Source of the DNA: Procambarus clarkii
Lineage: Eukaryota; Arthropoda; Malacostraca; Decapoda; Cambaridae
Direction of reading: 5' to 3'
NCBI RefSeq assembly: GCF_040958095.1
Contig: NC_091199.1
Span: 33,918,286-33,982,285, forward strand
Length of the DNA stretch: 64,000 nt
The position numbers and the translations under genes were made by a program. This document shows positions 13,940 through 25,395 of the stretch, in pieces. How positions within the stretch are numbered: the first letter of the stretch is position 1; every line of letters begins with the position of its first letter. Below the pieces are notes generated by a model. That model made no database searches and was not told the DNA's origin. It worked only from the letters and a program-made list of their open reading frames with translations.

Positions 13940-15062
13940 GCGCCGCGCACCACTCCATGGCTAGACACCGTGGGGCCACGTGATGGTCACACCCTGGCCA
14001 CACGCCTGTGGGCCACACCAGCTACCCTGCGCACCTCCACCTCCTGGGTGGGATGCTGCGACCGTCTCGCGCTTGTCCGTGGCCACCCCTTAGGGTCACG
14101 CGGTGGCCACATGTCTTGGCCACCTCCTTGGGCTACGGTTGGCCACATGCCTTGGTCACACCCTAGGGCCATACCTAGTCAACACACGTGGGAGCGAGCT
14201 AGGTGTTCTTCAGCTTCAGTGCTTCAGCAAGTGAGATTGTGACCGGGGAAGTTAATGTAAAGAGAGTGGTAACGTGAGTACTCATTATTATGTAATGTTG
14301 TTACAGTGTCTCTGGACTGATGTTAGTTCCGGTACCAGTTGTGTTGTCCCCATAACGCCTGCCAGGCGAGGGGAAACAGCTGAGAGGCTGTTCTGTACTG
14401 ACGTCTGTACTGACGTCAAGGTGACAGTGTTGTGACAGGAGTGTACGTTATACACAGAACCACACATGTAGATGTATATGGATATATGTTGTGTGTAGAC
14501 TGACTCGAGTATGTAAACAGGTCAGTGTAGATATTTCTCCCGTATAAGTGATTGTTGATCTGTCGATTCAATGTATATCGTTCAGAGTCAAGATAAATGC
14601 CATGTTGCCGCATGTTAATTATATCATTACAGAGGTAGGCAGGCCACAGTAGTAGCGTTGTCAGTGGACACCCTGAGGTCTGTATAATTATGTATAATTT
14701 CTCTAGTGATATTTTATTATAATGAAATTGATGTGGATGCATGATAGGTAGCTATTTGATTTATGATCATTGATTAGTGTGTACCATTTCTATGTGTTTC
14801 ATTTGCATGTATATATTATTACGGTGTTGTGTGGTGAGTCAGTAATTGAGATTGCTGACTGATTGCATAGTGATGCCATTAGCATGTGGGGTATGCTGAC
14901 GGCATCCTTATATTTGTGTGTTTGGGCAGTGTTGATGTGGTATACGTTATATTATTGCCCTAGGCACTGTGTTGTAAATTAAATGACGTCCATCTTTAAT
15001 TATTCAGGGGAATTCTAAGTACTTAATGAGAGAGCAAGCAAATGATTGGTTAATCTGCTTAG
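13940..15062 (+). repeat. AT-rich long repeat unit, copy II, left part
   Basis: Starts with a GGCCACA-rich quasi-tandem stretch (13980-14170) that corresponds to the GGCTACA run of copy I. It continues through segments matching 8080-8410 and 10474-10700 and ends at the target duplication of the next retroposon. Confidence 0.6.
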
Positions 15063-15220
15063 TTAGGAGAATTTTTATTTTTTTTATTTTTATTTTTACA
15101 TGCAAGCCTGCGTATACATACAATAAAAACAAACAAAAACTAGAACAGAGCATTAAGTATAAATTGACAAATCACAAACATGCAAAAGTACAAAAATAAC
15201 AAATTTCTAAATCACAAAAC

Positions 15221-15240
15221 ACCGGCTGGATGGGCCGACC
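15221..15240 (-). other. 3' hairpin of copy B1
   Basis: On the minus strand CGGC, a 7-base loop, GCCG. It lies about 150 bp before the A-rich tail, at the same place as hairpins in the other B copies but with a different loop. Confidence 0.55.
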
Positions 15241-15848
15241 ACAAAATAACAATAATGACAAGCACAGTACAGAACAGAAATAACATTACAACCAAACCCG
15301 CACCCAACAACCCAAACACCAGAACATAAGTACACAGAGCAAGCCTAAAGGCACCGCAACCACACACGGAGATGCACCAATACAAAACGATAATAATATA
15401 CAACAATAAAGGAAATACAAATATATAGCAGAAACAAAAAGAGAAACACAATCGCATTACATGATAATTAGAACAACCCGGGCCAGGCCATGCGCGCAGC
15501 CTGAAGGGCACTCGACACTACACAAACAAGCGCACAATCAGTAACAGTATAACATGACATCCACAACCAGACATACACACTAACAAACACCAGAACGCAC
15601 AGAAACCGGACAAACACACAAGCCACACAAACCCACAACCACAAACTGGAGCACGCAGGAACCGGGAAAACAAACCCACCCCACCCACATACACACACTC
15701 GACCCGCACCCAACAACCATGCACACAAATGGAAACAACCCACAACATACAGCATTCAAAGGAATCGTGGGTGAGGAATACATTTCTCAGAGACTGGAAC
15801 ATATTTCTCAGGGAACACATCCTGAGCATACCTGTTCTTATAGGCCTC

Positions 15849-17606
15849 CTAAATCAAATACTCCATGTCGGTAGGCGGACGATCCCCCTCCCACCGTGGG
15901 CCCCGCATGAACTCAGGAATCACCAAATCAGGCGGAAACGGCCACTTCCAAAGCTCTCCGACGCAAGTCGCATAACGAGGCAGGGGAGGGCGAAACACCC
16001 CCTCCGAGGAAGCAGAAGACACCAAAGAAGCGTACGAAGGCCGCCGAGACGGCCTCGCCGCTAAACGCACAGGAGACGAAGGTGATGGCTGACGAGACGG
16101 TACCACCTCCACCGCAGGAGACACAGAAGAGACGGCTGGAGACGGAAGAGGCGGCAAGACCGCCGCCGATGAAACAGGGAACGAGGAAGGGGGTGCGGAA
16201 TCCCCAGAGCGAGCAGGCGTTTTCAACTCCACCACCAGGTAACCATGCTCACCACGAACCTCCGCAGGGGGAACCACCCCCCACGAAGAACCGGAACCAT
16301 CCGACGCAGGCGACGCACCCGAAGCAAGATCCACAGACATCACACTGGAAGAGGAGGCTGAAACTCCGGCACCGGCATCCGCAAGCAAATGCACCTACAC
16401 CACCATCGTAGAATGCAACACAACCGGAGCCACCCCATCGTCGCCGGAAGATCCACTGTGGATCCACTGTGATGTTGGCGAAATCGCCAACATCAGCCCA
16501 GGCAGAAGAAGAACGCCGGAAACGCTTAGGCTCCGGCCGAACATCATCAGATCCGGAGGCTGACTCAGAGACACGTGCACTACAAGCCGGGCGAACCAAC
16601 ACTCGTCGTAGAACGGCAGCATCCTCAACCACATGGGGTACCAGGCCAGGCACAGGAGGAGGCGCCGTATCCACCCCAGCACCCATCACAGCCGGGACAA
16701 ACGGTGAGGGTGCAGGGACTAGGACAGACGGTGAGGGTGCAGGGACTGGGACAGACGCAGCATACGAAGAACTGGAAGACGGGGGAGCCACGCTGAAGGC
16801 AGTTGGAAGATCCACAGGAACTCCAGGGACACCAACCGGAGCAGAACGGGCACCAGACGGCGACACAACCACCGGAGGAGAGGCGCAACAATCGACACCG
16901 GGGGTGTATCATCGGCCAAAGAGACGTCCACATCCACACCCACCGAAGCCTCCTCCACAGGAAGTGGCGGGAAATCCTCCTCACTGAAGAGGTTCACAGG
17001 CGCAACAGCAGGCGCAGAACACCCAGCAGCCTGATGGCCCAAAAGACCACAACGATAACACGTCCGAGGCTGGCGGGCATAAAACACCCGAACGTGGTAT
17101 CCCATGAGTTTCACGGAGGACGGAATGTTCGACCAGAGCCGCATGCCCAGGGTGCGAATATTCGTCTGCACACCCTTGAGCGGACTCAAGGAGATCATGT
17201 GCAACCTCACACTAACAACGGCGCCAAACTGGCCAAAGTAACGCCGCAACAGGTTCTCCGGAAACTCCAAGGGTGCCCCATGAACACTGATATAAGTGAG
17301 GCCACTACTACGATCTGAGAGGGTCACAGTGCCCGCACCGTCCGGCAGGGGTAAGGTCCGCCCCTCGTAGCGATGGAGAAACTCCCGAAACGCCTTCTCT
17401 TCTGTGAACTTGACAATAGCCCGATGGGCAGTCACCAACTCGACGCCATACACGTCAATCACAGGAACACAAAGCATCTCACATAACACCAGCGCCACCT
17501 CAGGATAACCGGCTCGGCCGGAAAACTCCAAGGCCCACGGACTGAGCCCTCACTACAGAGGGAAGAGGTACCCCCTTCTTGCAAACCATGTCAGCACTGA
17601 CCAGGC
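15849..17606 (-). pseudogene. RRM-like/CCHC Gag-like ORF of copy B1, frameshifted
   Basis: The minus-strand start is near 17606 (short MVCKKGVPLPSVV leader), with a one-base insertion around 17530. The main frame then runs 17531-16719. It covers the RRM-like part, CYRCGLLGHQAAGC and NLFSEEDFPPLPVE. The frame later shifts again: the PKRFRRSSSAWADVGDF segment and the C-terminal part (SGSSWGVVPPAEV...YATCVGELWKWPFPPDL...GDRPPTDMEYLI) are in 16872-15849. The motif order matches the other copies, so it is a decayed copy of one long ORF. Confidence 0.75.
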
Positions 17607-17676
17607 GGGCAGAGACACTCACACCCTCTACCGGCCAAAATGACAAATTTCCACCAACTAGCTGTTTAGGAGAATT

Positions 17677-18119
17677 AGTGCCAGCTGTCAGTGAAGCGAC
17701 GGTGCCTAATGTTAACCTAAATTGTTTTCCTAGAGTAGTGATTCTACACAGTAGTTCCTTGCAACTGTTGCAAGATTAGAGGGGGAAGTAATGTAGGTAT
17801 ACTTTTGTGTGATGCCAAACCGTGTGTCATTACTGTGGGGGTACGGTAATTAACGTGTTGCAGAGAGCTGCAACCGTATGTGGTTGTGCATTTATTTTGT
17901 TATGCCACTGTAAGTGTGACCTATGTAACCTGGGGTTACTTTGTGCTCTTTAAGTTGTGTTGATGACTTAAGGATTCAGTGAGAGTTAATTAAGGGGTAA
18001 TTAACGTCGTAAGGGTTGTACATTACTTAATGAGAGAGCTGTTAAGGGAAACAGTGTTGAGCTTGTTGAGATACGTTTCAGGTGGAATTAATTGTCAGTG
18101 TGACAACTAATTGACCACT
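17677..18119 (+). repeat. AT-rich long repeat unit, copy II, middle part
   Basis: Continues copy II between two retroposon insertions. Matches about 10880-11380 of copy I, including GCCAGCTGTC, the CCAAACCGTGTGTCATTACTG segment and the TTAATTA runs. Confidence 0.65.
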
Positions 18120-18290
18120 CTAGGAGTTGCTCTTTAGCTGCCGTGAGGTGCAGACGTGTCACCTGAGCTGTCCGGTAGTTGCAGTGTTTGTCGCTTTCGT
18201 CGGCAGGGGATGTGGGTGTCTCTACCCTCCCTGCTGTTCCTTGCTAGTGTGGACGTGGCACTTTTCACATGGGCAGCCATCTTCCCCTTG

Positions 18291-20287
18291 GCTCCCTGCT
18301 GTTCCTGGTGGTGGAGACGTGGCGTGTTTTGAGATGGGCGGCCCTATTCCCGCTGTCATGCGGTTAAACTCCATCGGATTGGAGTTTACTGGCCGTGCTG
18401 GTTACCCGCTGGTGGACGTGGGGTTGAGTGACATGCTTCGTGTCCCGGTTGGGGACGTATATGGCATTGAGCTGGTAACTGCTCACCGTGTTGTTATCAA
18501 GTTTGTGGGTGAGGTGGTGTACCGTGCTTTCTTATGGAGGTACGAGGGACGTACTTTGCAGTTACAGGACGGCACCGGGTCTGTGACCATTTCAGACCGT
18601 AGTAGTGCTGTGACGTATGTCAGTGTTCATGGCGCCCCCATGGAGTTTCCTGAGACTCTCCTCCGGCGATTCTTCCAGAGGTACGGCTCCGTCGTCAGTG
18701 TGCGGATGAACTCCCTGTCGTCTGGCACGTATTCGGGTGTGAAGACCAACATTCGGACCCTCGGGATGCGACTGAGGTCGGACATACCGTGCTCTGTCCG
18801 GCTGTTGGGGTACTACGTGCATGTGTTTTATGCCCATCAACCCAGTACTTGCTTCCGGTGTGGCTTGTTGGGGCATCAGGCTGCCGGGTGTACTGCTGAT
18901 CCGGTCACTCCTGTGAACTTGTTCCGTGAGGAGGATTTCCCGCCGCTCCCTCTGGAGGAGGACTCCGGGGGTGAGGAGGTGAGCGTCCCGTTCGCTGCTG
19001 CAGCTTCCCTGGCGGCGCCTGCCGTTCCTCCGGTTGTTGCCGTCCCTCCTCTGGTTCTTGAGGTACCGTCGGTTGGTCTGCCTGATCCTGTCGCTGTCCC
19101 GGCTGCTCCAGTGGGCATTCCTGGAGCTCCCTTGACGTCGCTGTCTTCTCCCTTGTATTCTGATGCTGCGCCTGGCCCTGTGTCCGTGACTCGGGTCCCG
19201 GATGTGCTTGGTGCTGGGGTGGCTGCTGAGCCTCCTGCTGTGTGTGGCCCGGTTCCCCCTGTGGTAGAGGCTTCTGCCGTCCTGGACTCGGTTCCTTCGG
19301 CTCGTATGCACCCGTGTTTCTGGGTCACTTACCGGCTCTGACGATATCTGGCCGGTGCCCAAACGTTCCCGGCATTCGTCTTCTTCCTGGGCCGACGCTG
19401 GTGACTTCAGTGACTGTGGGGCTTCGGATGTTGACAGTGTGGATACGAATGCGTCGATGTCTCCGCGGTTCGTGGTGGCAGAGGTCCATGTGCCTGCCGG
19501 TGCTGGTGCCTGCGTCTCGGACGTGCCTTCGGTTCTTTCTCCGCCGGGGGACTCTCCACAGTGGGGGGTGGTGGCTTCCGCTGCCAGGGATGGTGTGGAC
19601 TCTGGGCGTGGCCTGGTGGTGACGTTACGGAAGGATGCGCGCCGTCCGGGTTCCCTGCTGTCGTCTGGTGGTGTGCCCGGGGGCACGAGTGCCCCTGTGG
19701 TGCGGGTGCGCGTCGGGGCCCTGGGGGACGTGTTGCTGGCGTCTGTGATGCCACCGGGTCACTGGTCGAAGATTGCCGAGTTACTGCTGTCTGACGGACC
19801 GGAGTGCTTTCGTGGGGGGCAAGTTCCCTTCCTGTGGGGGCGAGTGGTGACTTCTCGCCTCATGAGTTCTACCATCTGGGTCCCCAGTTTGCAGGTGTTT
19901 GTTGCCCCGGTTCCGGATGTTATGGCGTCCCCGGTGGATGGACGAGACCCTTGGCAATGGGTGCTCTGGGAGGCATTCAATGTAAGATTCCCGCGGGCCC
20001 AGTTCCCGGGCAAGTATGTGCTCTGATTTCTTGTGTATTTGCTCTGACATGCAGTGTGCCCTTCTGGCTGTTTGTTTGCCCTGTTCTATTATGTGCTTCT
20101 GCCTCTCCCTTTGTGCGTAGCTTTGCCGTGTGGCATATTAGTTTCTAGTGCTTGGCGTCACTTGTTTCGCGTTTTGGCTTAGCATTTCGCCTTTCCTGGC
20201 TTTGCGATTCACCCTTCACGGGTACGCCGGGGCGCATCCGATCCCACGATCGTCGTCGCCCCTAACTCAACAACAACAACAACAACA
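18291..20287 (+). mobile_element. RRM/CCHC retroposon, type A, copy A2, nested in B2
   Basis: A 2.0-kb insertion flanked by a 12-bp duplication (ATCTTCCCCTTG at 18279-18290 and 20288-20299). It ends in (CAA)n (20269-20287) after the same GCGCATCCGATCCCACGATC segment that closes copy A1. It sits just after the seventh codon of B2. Confidence 0.9.
18334..20026 (+). pseudogene. RRM-like/CCHC Gag-like ORF of copy A2
   Basis: Starts at ATG 18334 (MGGPIPAVMRLNSIGLEF) and stays open to 19341. A single frameshift between about 19250 and 19350 moves the rest to the frame ending at 20026. The order is RRM-like segments (VYGIELVTAHRVVIKF, TYVSVHGAPMEF, GSVVSVRM), CFRCGLLGHQAAGC, NLFREEDFPPLPLE, a Pro/Val/Ala-rich linker, PKRSRHSSSSWADAGDF, acidic/serine segments, and a C-terminal WEAFNVRFPRAQFPGKY. 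It is nearly intact and is the best model of the type A protein, about 563 aa if the frame is continuous. No RT, endonuclease or protease is encoded. Confidence 0.8.
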
Positions 20288-21340
20288 ATCTTCCCCTTGT
20301 TGTGAGAGTAAACTCCGTGGGTTTAGAGTTTACGTGCAGGATATCCTGTCGTGAAGATGGTTATGTGTGACATGCTCCGTATCGTGGTCATGGATATCTA
20401 CGGTGTTGAGCTGGTAACTGCTCACCATGTGGTTATCAAGTTTGTGGAAGAAGCGGCGTACTGTGACTTTCTCCGGCGGTATGAGGGACATACCTTGCAG
20501 CTGCCAAATGGCGCCGGATCTGTGTCTATATCGGATTGGAGCGGTGCTGTGACGTATGTGAGTGTCCATGGGGCCGCCCATGGAGTTTCCCGAGACGCAC
20601 CTCTGGCGTTTCTTCCAGTGGTTTGGCACGGTCGTCAGTGTGTGGATGCACTCGCTGTCTTCTGGCAAGTATGTGGGTGTGAAGACCAACATTCATACCC
20701 TAGGGATGCGCCTGAGGTCGGACATTCCATCCTCTGTCCGGCTGTTAGGGTACTACATACGGGTGTACTATGTATGGCAACCGCGGACGTGTTTTCGTTG
20801 TGGCCTGTTGGGCCATCAGGTTGCCGGGTACACTGAGGCTGCAGTTACTCCCGTGAACATGTTCAAAGAAGAGGATTTCCCGCCGCTCCCTCTGGAGAAG
20901 GACTCCTGGGGTGTGGAGGTGAGTGCCCCGTTGGATGCTGCGGCTCCCCCTGCATCGCCTGTCCTTCCTTTGGTTGTTGAGGACCCTCCTCCGGGTGTTG
21001 CCATGCAATTGGATGTTTTTCCTGATCCCATCACTGTCCCCACTGCTCCTGATGACCTTCCGGGCGATCTCTGTGCATCGTCGGCGCTTTCCTCTCCCTC
21101 GTCCTTTGCTCCTGCACCTGCCCTTGCGCCCTCGCCTTGTGTTCCGTCAGTGATGGGTGCTGGGGTGGCGGTGCTGCCTCGGCGGTGCTGCCTCCTGCTG
21201 TGTGTAGTCCGGTTCCACCTGTGGTTGAGGCTGCTGCTGTTCTGTGCCGGGCGGCGGTTCGTCCGGCTGGTAGTGCCCGTGTTTCTGGGTCTGCATCCGG
21301 CTCGGACGATGTCCGCCCGGTTCCGAATGTGCTGAGTTGA
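20288..21340 (+). pseudogene. RRM-like/CCHC Gag-like ORF of copy B2, main part
   Basis: Continues the ORF begun at 18269. Small deletions near 20335 and 20575 break the frame (MVMCDMLRIVVMDIYGVEL in one frame, MEFPETHLWRFFQWFGTVV in another). The CCHC is CFRCGLLGHQVAGY, with the final Cys replaced by Tyr, which would weaken zinc binding. The frame is again displaced near 21170. A dead copy. Confidence 0.7.
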
Positions 21341-21980
21341 TGCTGTCTGATTATTCGGACTGCTTTCATGCTGGGCGGGTTTCCAGCATGTGGGGACGCG
21401 TGGCGACTACTCGCCTCGTCAGTAATACCATCTGGGTCCCCTGTTTGCGGGTGCTTGTTGCCAGGGTTCCGGAGGCTATGGCTTCCCCAGTGGATGAGCT
21501 AGACCCTTGGTGGTGATTGCTCTGGGAGGCATTCCATGTGTGGTTCCCACGGGCCCAGTTCCTGGGCAAGTATGTCCACTGATTACCTGTTTCTTTTACT
21601 TTATGTAGAGCTTGTGCCCCTCTGGCTGTATGTTTGCCCAATTGTGTTATGTGGTCGTGCTTCTCCCTTTGTTTGTTGCGAGGCCGGTGGTTAGATGTGA
21701 GTGTTTTTGTTTATGTGTTTGTTTTATGATGTTATTGTGCCCTGTATGGCTTTGTTTGTTTTTTATTTATGGCTTGTTGTGTATTTCGATTTTCTTGTTA
21801 AATTTCATGTTGTTATATTTATGCCTTACTTGTACGTCATGAGAATTATGTTTGTTTTGTTTCATGTGTTCTTATGTTTTGTGCATTGATTGCTTGTTTA
21901 CATTGTTTTCTCTGTGTTATGTTCTTGTCTTGTTGTATGCTTTTTTTTCTCTAGTTATGCTTATTGCTGTACTGTGCTGT

Positions 21981-21995
21981 CGGTCCTTCTGGCCG
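21981..21995 (+). other. 3' hairpin of copy B2
   Basis: CGGTC-CTTCT-GGCCG: a 5-bp stem with one G-U pair, about 110 bp before the A-rich tail. Confidence 0.55.
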
Positions 21996-22114
21996 GTGTT
22001 TTTTTGTTTTGCTTTGTTATTCTGTTTCCTCTGTTTTTTATTGTATTTATTGTATTTCATTTGCATGCTTGCATGTAAAAGTAAAAAAAATAAAAATAAA
22101 AAAAATTGACCACT

Positions 22115-23780
22115 AGCTAATTATGTAATTATCATTCTCATCATGAATTAACATAGTTGGGAGGAACTGTCAAGGTCTAACAGTATTTGTGTTAACGTAA
22201 TTTGCTCGAGACTAAGTACCTGTCTGTGGTACAGCAATTAGTGGCTCATGATAATTAGTGGAGTAATTAACGTCAAAGGTCTTGATGACTCGGTAAAGCG
22301 AGGTCACGGAGCCACGGTGACAGTGGATTAAGATGCACTCATATTAATTAGGGTAATTAACACCTCGTCTGTGAATTTACATGATGAGGCCTGCTTAGGC
22401 AGTGAGGAGTGAGACGTATTTAAGTATAATTAATTATCGGTCCTGGTGACAGTTAATTAATTGCTCAGGGTTATTTATGGCAATTAACGCTAATTAATGT
22501 AAAGTATGACATAGACTGTTGAGAAGCTACCAAGATAGTGGTAGGCTTAGTTAACGTAACTCTATTGGGACTTAATTAGATGTCCGTTTGACATTAATTA
22601 GGAATTACTCAGTGAATACTTGAAGGAGTCAAGTGTGATGTAATTTAAGAGACTTTGAGTTATTGTTAACAAGTTGACTTGTGTTAAGAGAGACAAGTGT
22701 TGATGATTAACGTAGAGTAACATTATGTTGTTGTCTGAGGGAGCCAAGTGTTTGTGACTAACGTAAAGTACTTTGTTGCTGACTGCTGTGGACAGTCAAT
22801 TAACGTAATTAATTACATAATCAATTTTGTAATTGATTAAGGTAATTTCTGTTGTTTATCGTCTGGAGACGAGAGTAAAGTAACTTAGTGATTACTGGAG
22901 AAGTGTCTCAGAATCCCATCTTGCCTGGCTTTGTTTACATTTGCAACTTCTTGCAGTGAGCGGCAAAGAGTGTTCACATTAGATTGTGATAGGGGGAGTC
23001 AGTGTTGGACTACCCGCCTAGTTACGTGGGTATCGCGCCTGGAGGGCTGGAGGATCCGCAAGATTCTGATTGTAGTATCTGGTCACCGTGAAGCCGTCAC
23101 AATATTGATTGCAAGCTTGTGTCATCAGTGGACATCATTGTTCAGTTAGTTCAATTAATCAGCCCGCAGTGCGAGGGGCTGTTGAATAGCTGTGTTGCAA
23201 GTACCGCTGGATAGACATTAACTTAACGAATCACTCACTGTTGTGAAAATTTAGTCTTGTGAATATTGGTTTGCAATATTGCGTCGTCAGTGGGCACACC
23301 TGTGTTCAGGTTAGTTCAGTATGCAGCCGCACAGCAATGGTTCGGAGTCGTTGCTATTTAGCTCTTGTTATAGTGCCACTTGATGGACATTAACGTAACG
23401 TAAACTCAATGTTGTTGTAGTTTAGTCTCTTGTTAATAAATTGTTTTATTGTTATAGAAAACGGTCTTTGTTGTCAATCCCTCAACCACTATTTTCCACC
23501 CATGTTCTGCTTTATGCGATTGTTTGCGACGTGATCTTTTTTAATGACATCTGTTCTTGGGAAATTCGAATTCCAATTCATAGCACCACATCAAATACAA
23601 ATATTTGCTTATGAGAACCCTTCGGTTACCCTTTATTGGTTTTAATGTCATTTTTAACTAGGAGGAACTAGCGGCCTAAGTGGACAGGTTTTCATCCTTG
23701 TGGTGGAAGCCTGACAGTTTGCTCCTGCCTTTCCTTTTTCTATTGGTCTCATGCTTAGAGTATAGATATCTGCAGTGTTC
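22115..23780 (+). repeat. AT-rich long repeat unit, copy II, right part
   Basis: Resumes copy II after the nested insertion and tracks 11390-13000 of copy I, including the long run of TTAACGTAA-like motifs and the GGTTACCCTTT-like end. No gene supported. Confidence 0.7.
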
Positions 23781-23809
23781 AGTTCTTTATGCTTCAGGTC
23801 CACCTCCTA

Positions 23810-24082
23810 AGGGAGGTAAGCGTAGAAAAAAATCTCACAGAGTGAAGGTGGAGGGTAGGGGGGGGGGGATGGTGGTTGTTGGCGTAAAGGTTGATGGTAA
23901 TGGGAAATGGTGGTTGGTGGTGTGCAGGTGGAATGTAGTGGGAGATGTTATATTGTTGTTGGTAGAGCATGAGTGTAGGGTAGTGAATGGTTTAGTGAGG
24001 GTGGGGGATGGTGGGGTGGTTGCTTTTGGTGTGTGCAGGGAAGGTGGTGGTGGGGTAGTGGATGGTTTAGCGATGGTTATCT
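23810..24082. repeat. G-rich low-complexity / minisatellite fragment
   Basis: GGTGGTTGTTGG-like sequence. It includes a GTGTGCAGGGAAGGTGGTGG unit followed by GGTTTAGCGATGG, the same unit as the arrays at 28395-28554 and 31710-32140. Confidence 0.7.
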
Positions 24083-24333
24083 TCTTCTTGAGGTTATCTT
24101 GAGATGATTTCGGGGCTTTTTAGTGTCCCCGCGGCCCGGTCCTCGACCAGGCCTCCACCCCCAGGAAGCAGCCCGTGACAGCTGACTAACACCCAGGTAC
24201 CTATTTTACTGCTAGGTAACAGGGGCATAGGGTGAAAGAAACTCTGCCCAATGTTTCTCGCCGGCGCCTGGGATCGAACCCAGGACCACAGGATCACAAG
24301 TCCAGTGTGCTGTCCACTCGGCCGACCGGCTCA
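24083..24333 (-). mobile_element. tRNA-derived SINE, copy 1
   Basis: Minus strand: a tRNA-like head (GCCGGTCGGCCGAGTGGACA, B-box-like GGTTCGATCCC), then a body with ACCTAGCAGTAAAATAGGTA and GTCGAGGACCGGGCCGCGG, ending in CATCTCAAGATAACC. The same as copies at 24948-25183 and 40432-40680. The tRNA part has a plausible anticodon stem, but the attached body marks it as a SINE and not a tRNA gene. Confidence 0.85.
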
Positions 24334-24375
24334 AACTGGCTGGTGAGGGATTGTGGATTGGTTGGTGGTGGTGGT

Positions 24376-24450
24376 GTGTACTCACCTAGTTGTACTTGTG
24401 AGGGTTGAGTTTAGTCTCTTTGGTCCCGCCTCTCAACCGTCAATCAAGTG
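24376..24450 (-). mobile_element. LINE 3' end fragment, antisense
   Basis: Matches the 3' non-coding end of the LINE at 49062-50050, reversed: CTCACCTAGTTGT, GGTCCCGCCTCTCAACCGTC and CAATCAA in the same order. Only the last 75 bp or so are present. Confidence 0.75.
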
Positions 24451-24744
24451 GTGGACTATCGAAATAATCCTTATATTGTGCTTCAGTGAACCAATGTATA
24501 ACCCAGAAATGCTATCCTCATGTACCTAGTAATCCTTGTTTCTCTATTATGTATTATTATTATTGTGTATTATTCTGATCTGCTTTTGTGTCAAAATTTC
24601 TTCAAATTACCTGTAAACATTTTTTGTTGATTTTACTGTAATTATTCGTCTTAAAATTATCTGTACCTGTAAAGAAAAGCTGTAAAATACCTGCTAACAT
24701 TTTTTATCAATTTTACTGTTAATTTATATAAAAAAAATGCTGTT

Positions 24745-24912
24745 AGTTTAAGGACTTGCCCGAAACGCTATGCATGCTATTGGCTTTACAAGAATGTTTA
24801 ATTAACTTATTTTCTATATTCTCTGTTAACCCCCAATGTAACTTCTTGTCTATATATAAATAAATAAATAAATAAAATAAAACAATAAATAAATAAATAA
24901 ATAAGTAAGTGA
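24745..24912 (+). mobile_element. 5'-truncated SINE tail with (TAAA)n
   Basis: GGACTTGCCCGAAACGCTATGC, GGCTTTACAAGA and a TAAA-repeat tail. It is the same 3' body as the SINE at 32963-33232 and the antisense copy at 32656-32790. Confidence 0.75.
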
Positions 24913-24947
24913 GAGATGGTGGGGAGGACGAGGAGACAAGTTAGGTT

Positions 24948-25183
24948 ATCTTCAGATGATTTCGGGACTTTAGTGTCCCCGCGGCCCGGTCCTCGACCAG
25001 GCCTCCACCCACCAGGAAGCAGCCCGAGACAGCTGACTAACACCCAGGTACCTATTTTACTGCTAGGTAACAGGGGCATAGGGTGAAAGAAACTTTGCCC
25101 ATTGTTTCTCGCTAGCGCCCGGGATCGAACCCGGGACCACAGGATCATAAGTCTAGCGTGCTGTCCGCTCGGCTGACCGGCTC
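24948..25183 (-). mobile_element. tRNA-derived SINE, copy 2
   Basis: The same family as 24083-24333, on the same strand. It has a tRNA-like head at the right end, with GGTTCGATCCCGGGC and GCCGAGCGGACAGCACGC. Confidence 0.85.
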
Positions 25184-25189
25184 CCGTAG

Positions 25190-25395
25190 GGGGTAATGGT
25201 GGGGAAGGACAAGGGGACGGAGGAGTTTGGGATGATGGGGATGAGGGGATGACGGAATGGAGAATGGTGGGGAGGAAAAAGGGACAAGTGAGTGGGGCAT
25301 GGTGGGAAGGAAGAGGGGATGGTGGCGTGGGGAATGGTTGGGAGGCCGAGGAGATGGGTGAGGGGGGAATGGTGAGGAGGACTGGGGGACAGGGA
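25190..25395. repeat. GGGGA-rich low-complexity DNA
   Basis: Purine-rich GGGGATGGTGGGGAGGA-like sequence without an exact period. No gene. Confidence 0.7.

Larger units (their letters stand above)
15074..17665 (-). mobile_element. RRM/CCHC retroposon, type B, copy B1
   Basis: A 2.59-kb insertion flanked by an 11-bp target duplication (TTAGGAGAATT at 15063-15073 and 17666-17676). The 3' end (left) has an A-rich tail (T-rich on the plus strand, 15074-15100) preceded by a GCATGC-like/CATGTAAAAAT segment shared with the other B copies. The 5' end is at 17665. Confidence 0.87.
18120..22103 (+). mobile_element. RRM/CCHC retroposon, type B tail, copy B2 (host of nested copy A2)
   Basis: Flanked by an 11-bp target duplication (AATTGACCACT at 18109-18119 and 22104-22114) inside the AT-rich unit. 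Removing the nested element at 18291-20287 and one TSD copy leaves about 2 kb with a start ATGGGCAGCCATCTTCCCCTT (18269) that reads straight into VVRVNSVGLEF at 20297. It ends with a CATGTAAAAGT segment and an A-rich tail. Confidence 0.85.

Noticed and set aside
15468-15829. Cys/Val-rich minus-strand ORFs near 15.5-15.8 kb
   Set aside because: They lie in the 3' non-coding region of copy B1, after the C-terminal WEA-type end of the family ORF, and have no counterpart in other copies.
21612-22109. Hydrophobic Phe/Leu/Cys-rich ORFs near 21.6-22.1 kb
   Set aside because: T-rich 3' non-coding sequence of copy B2. The apparent membrane segments reflect composition.
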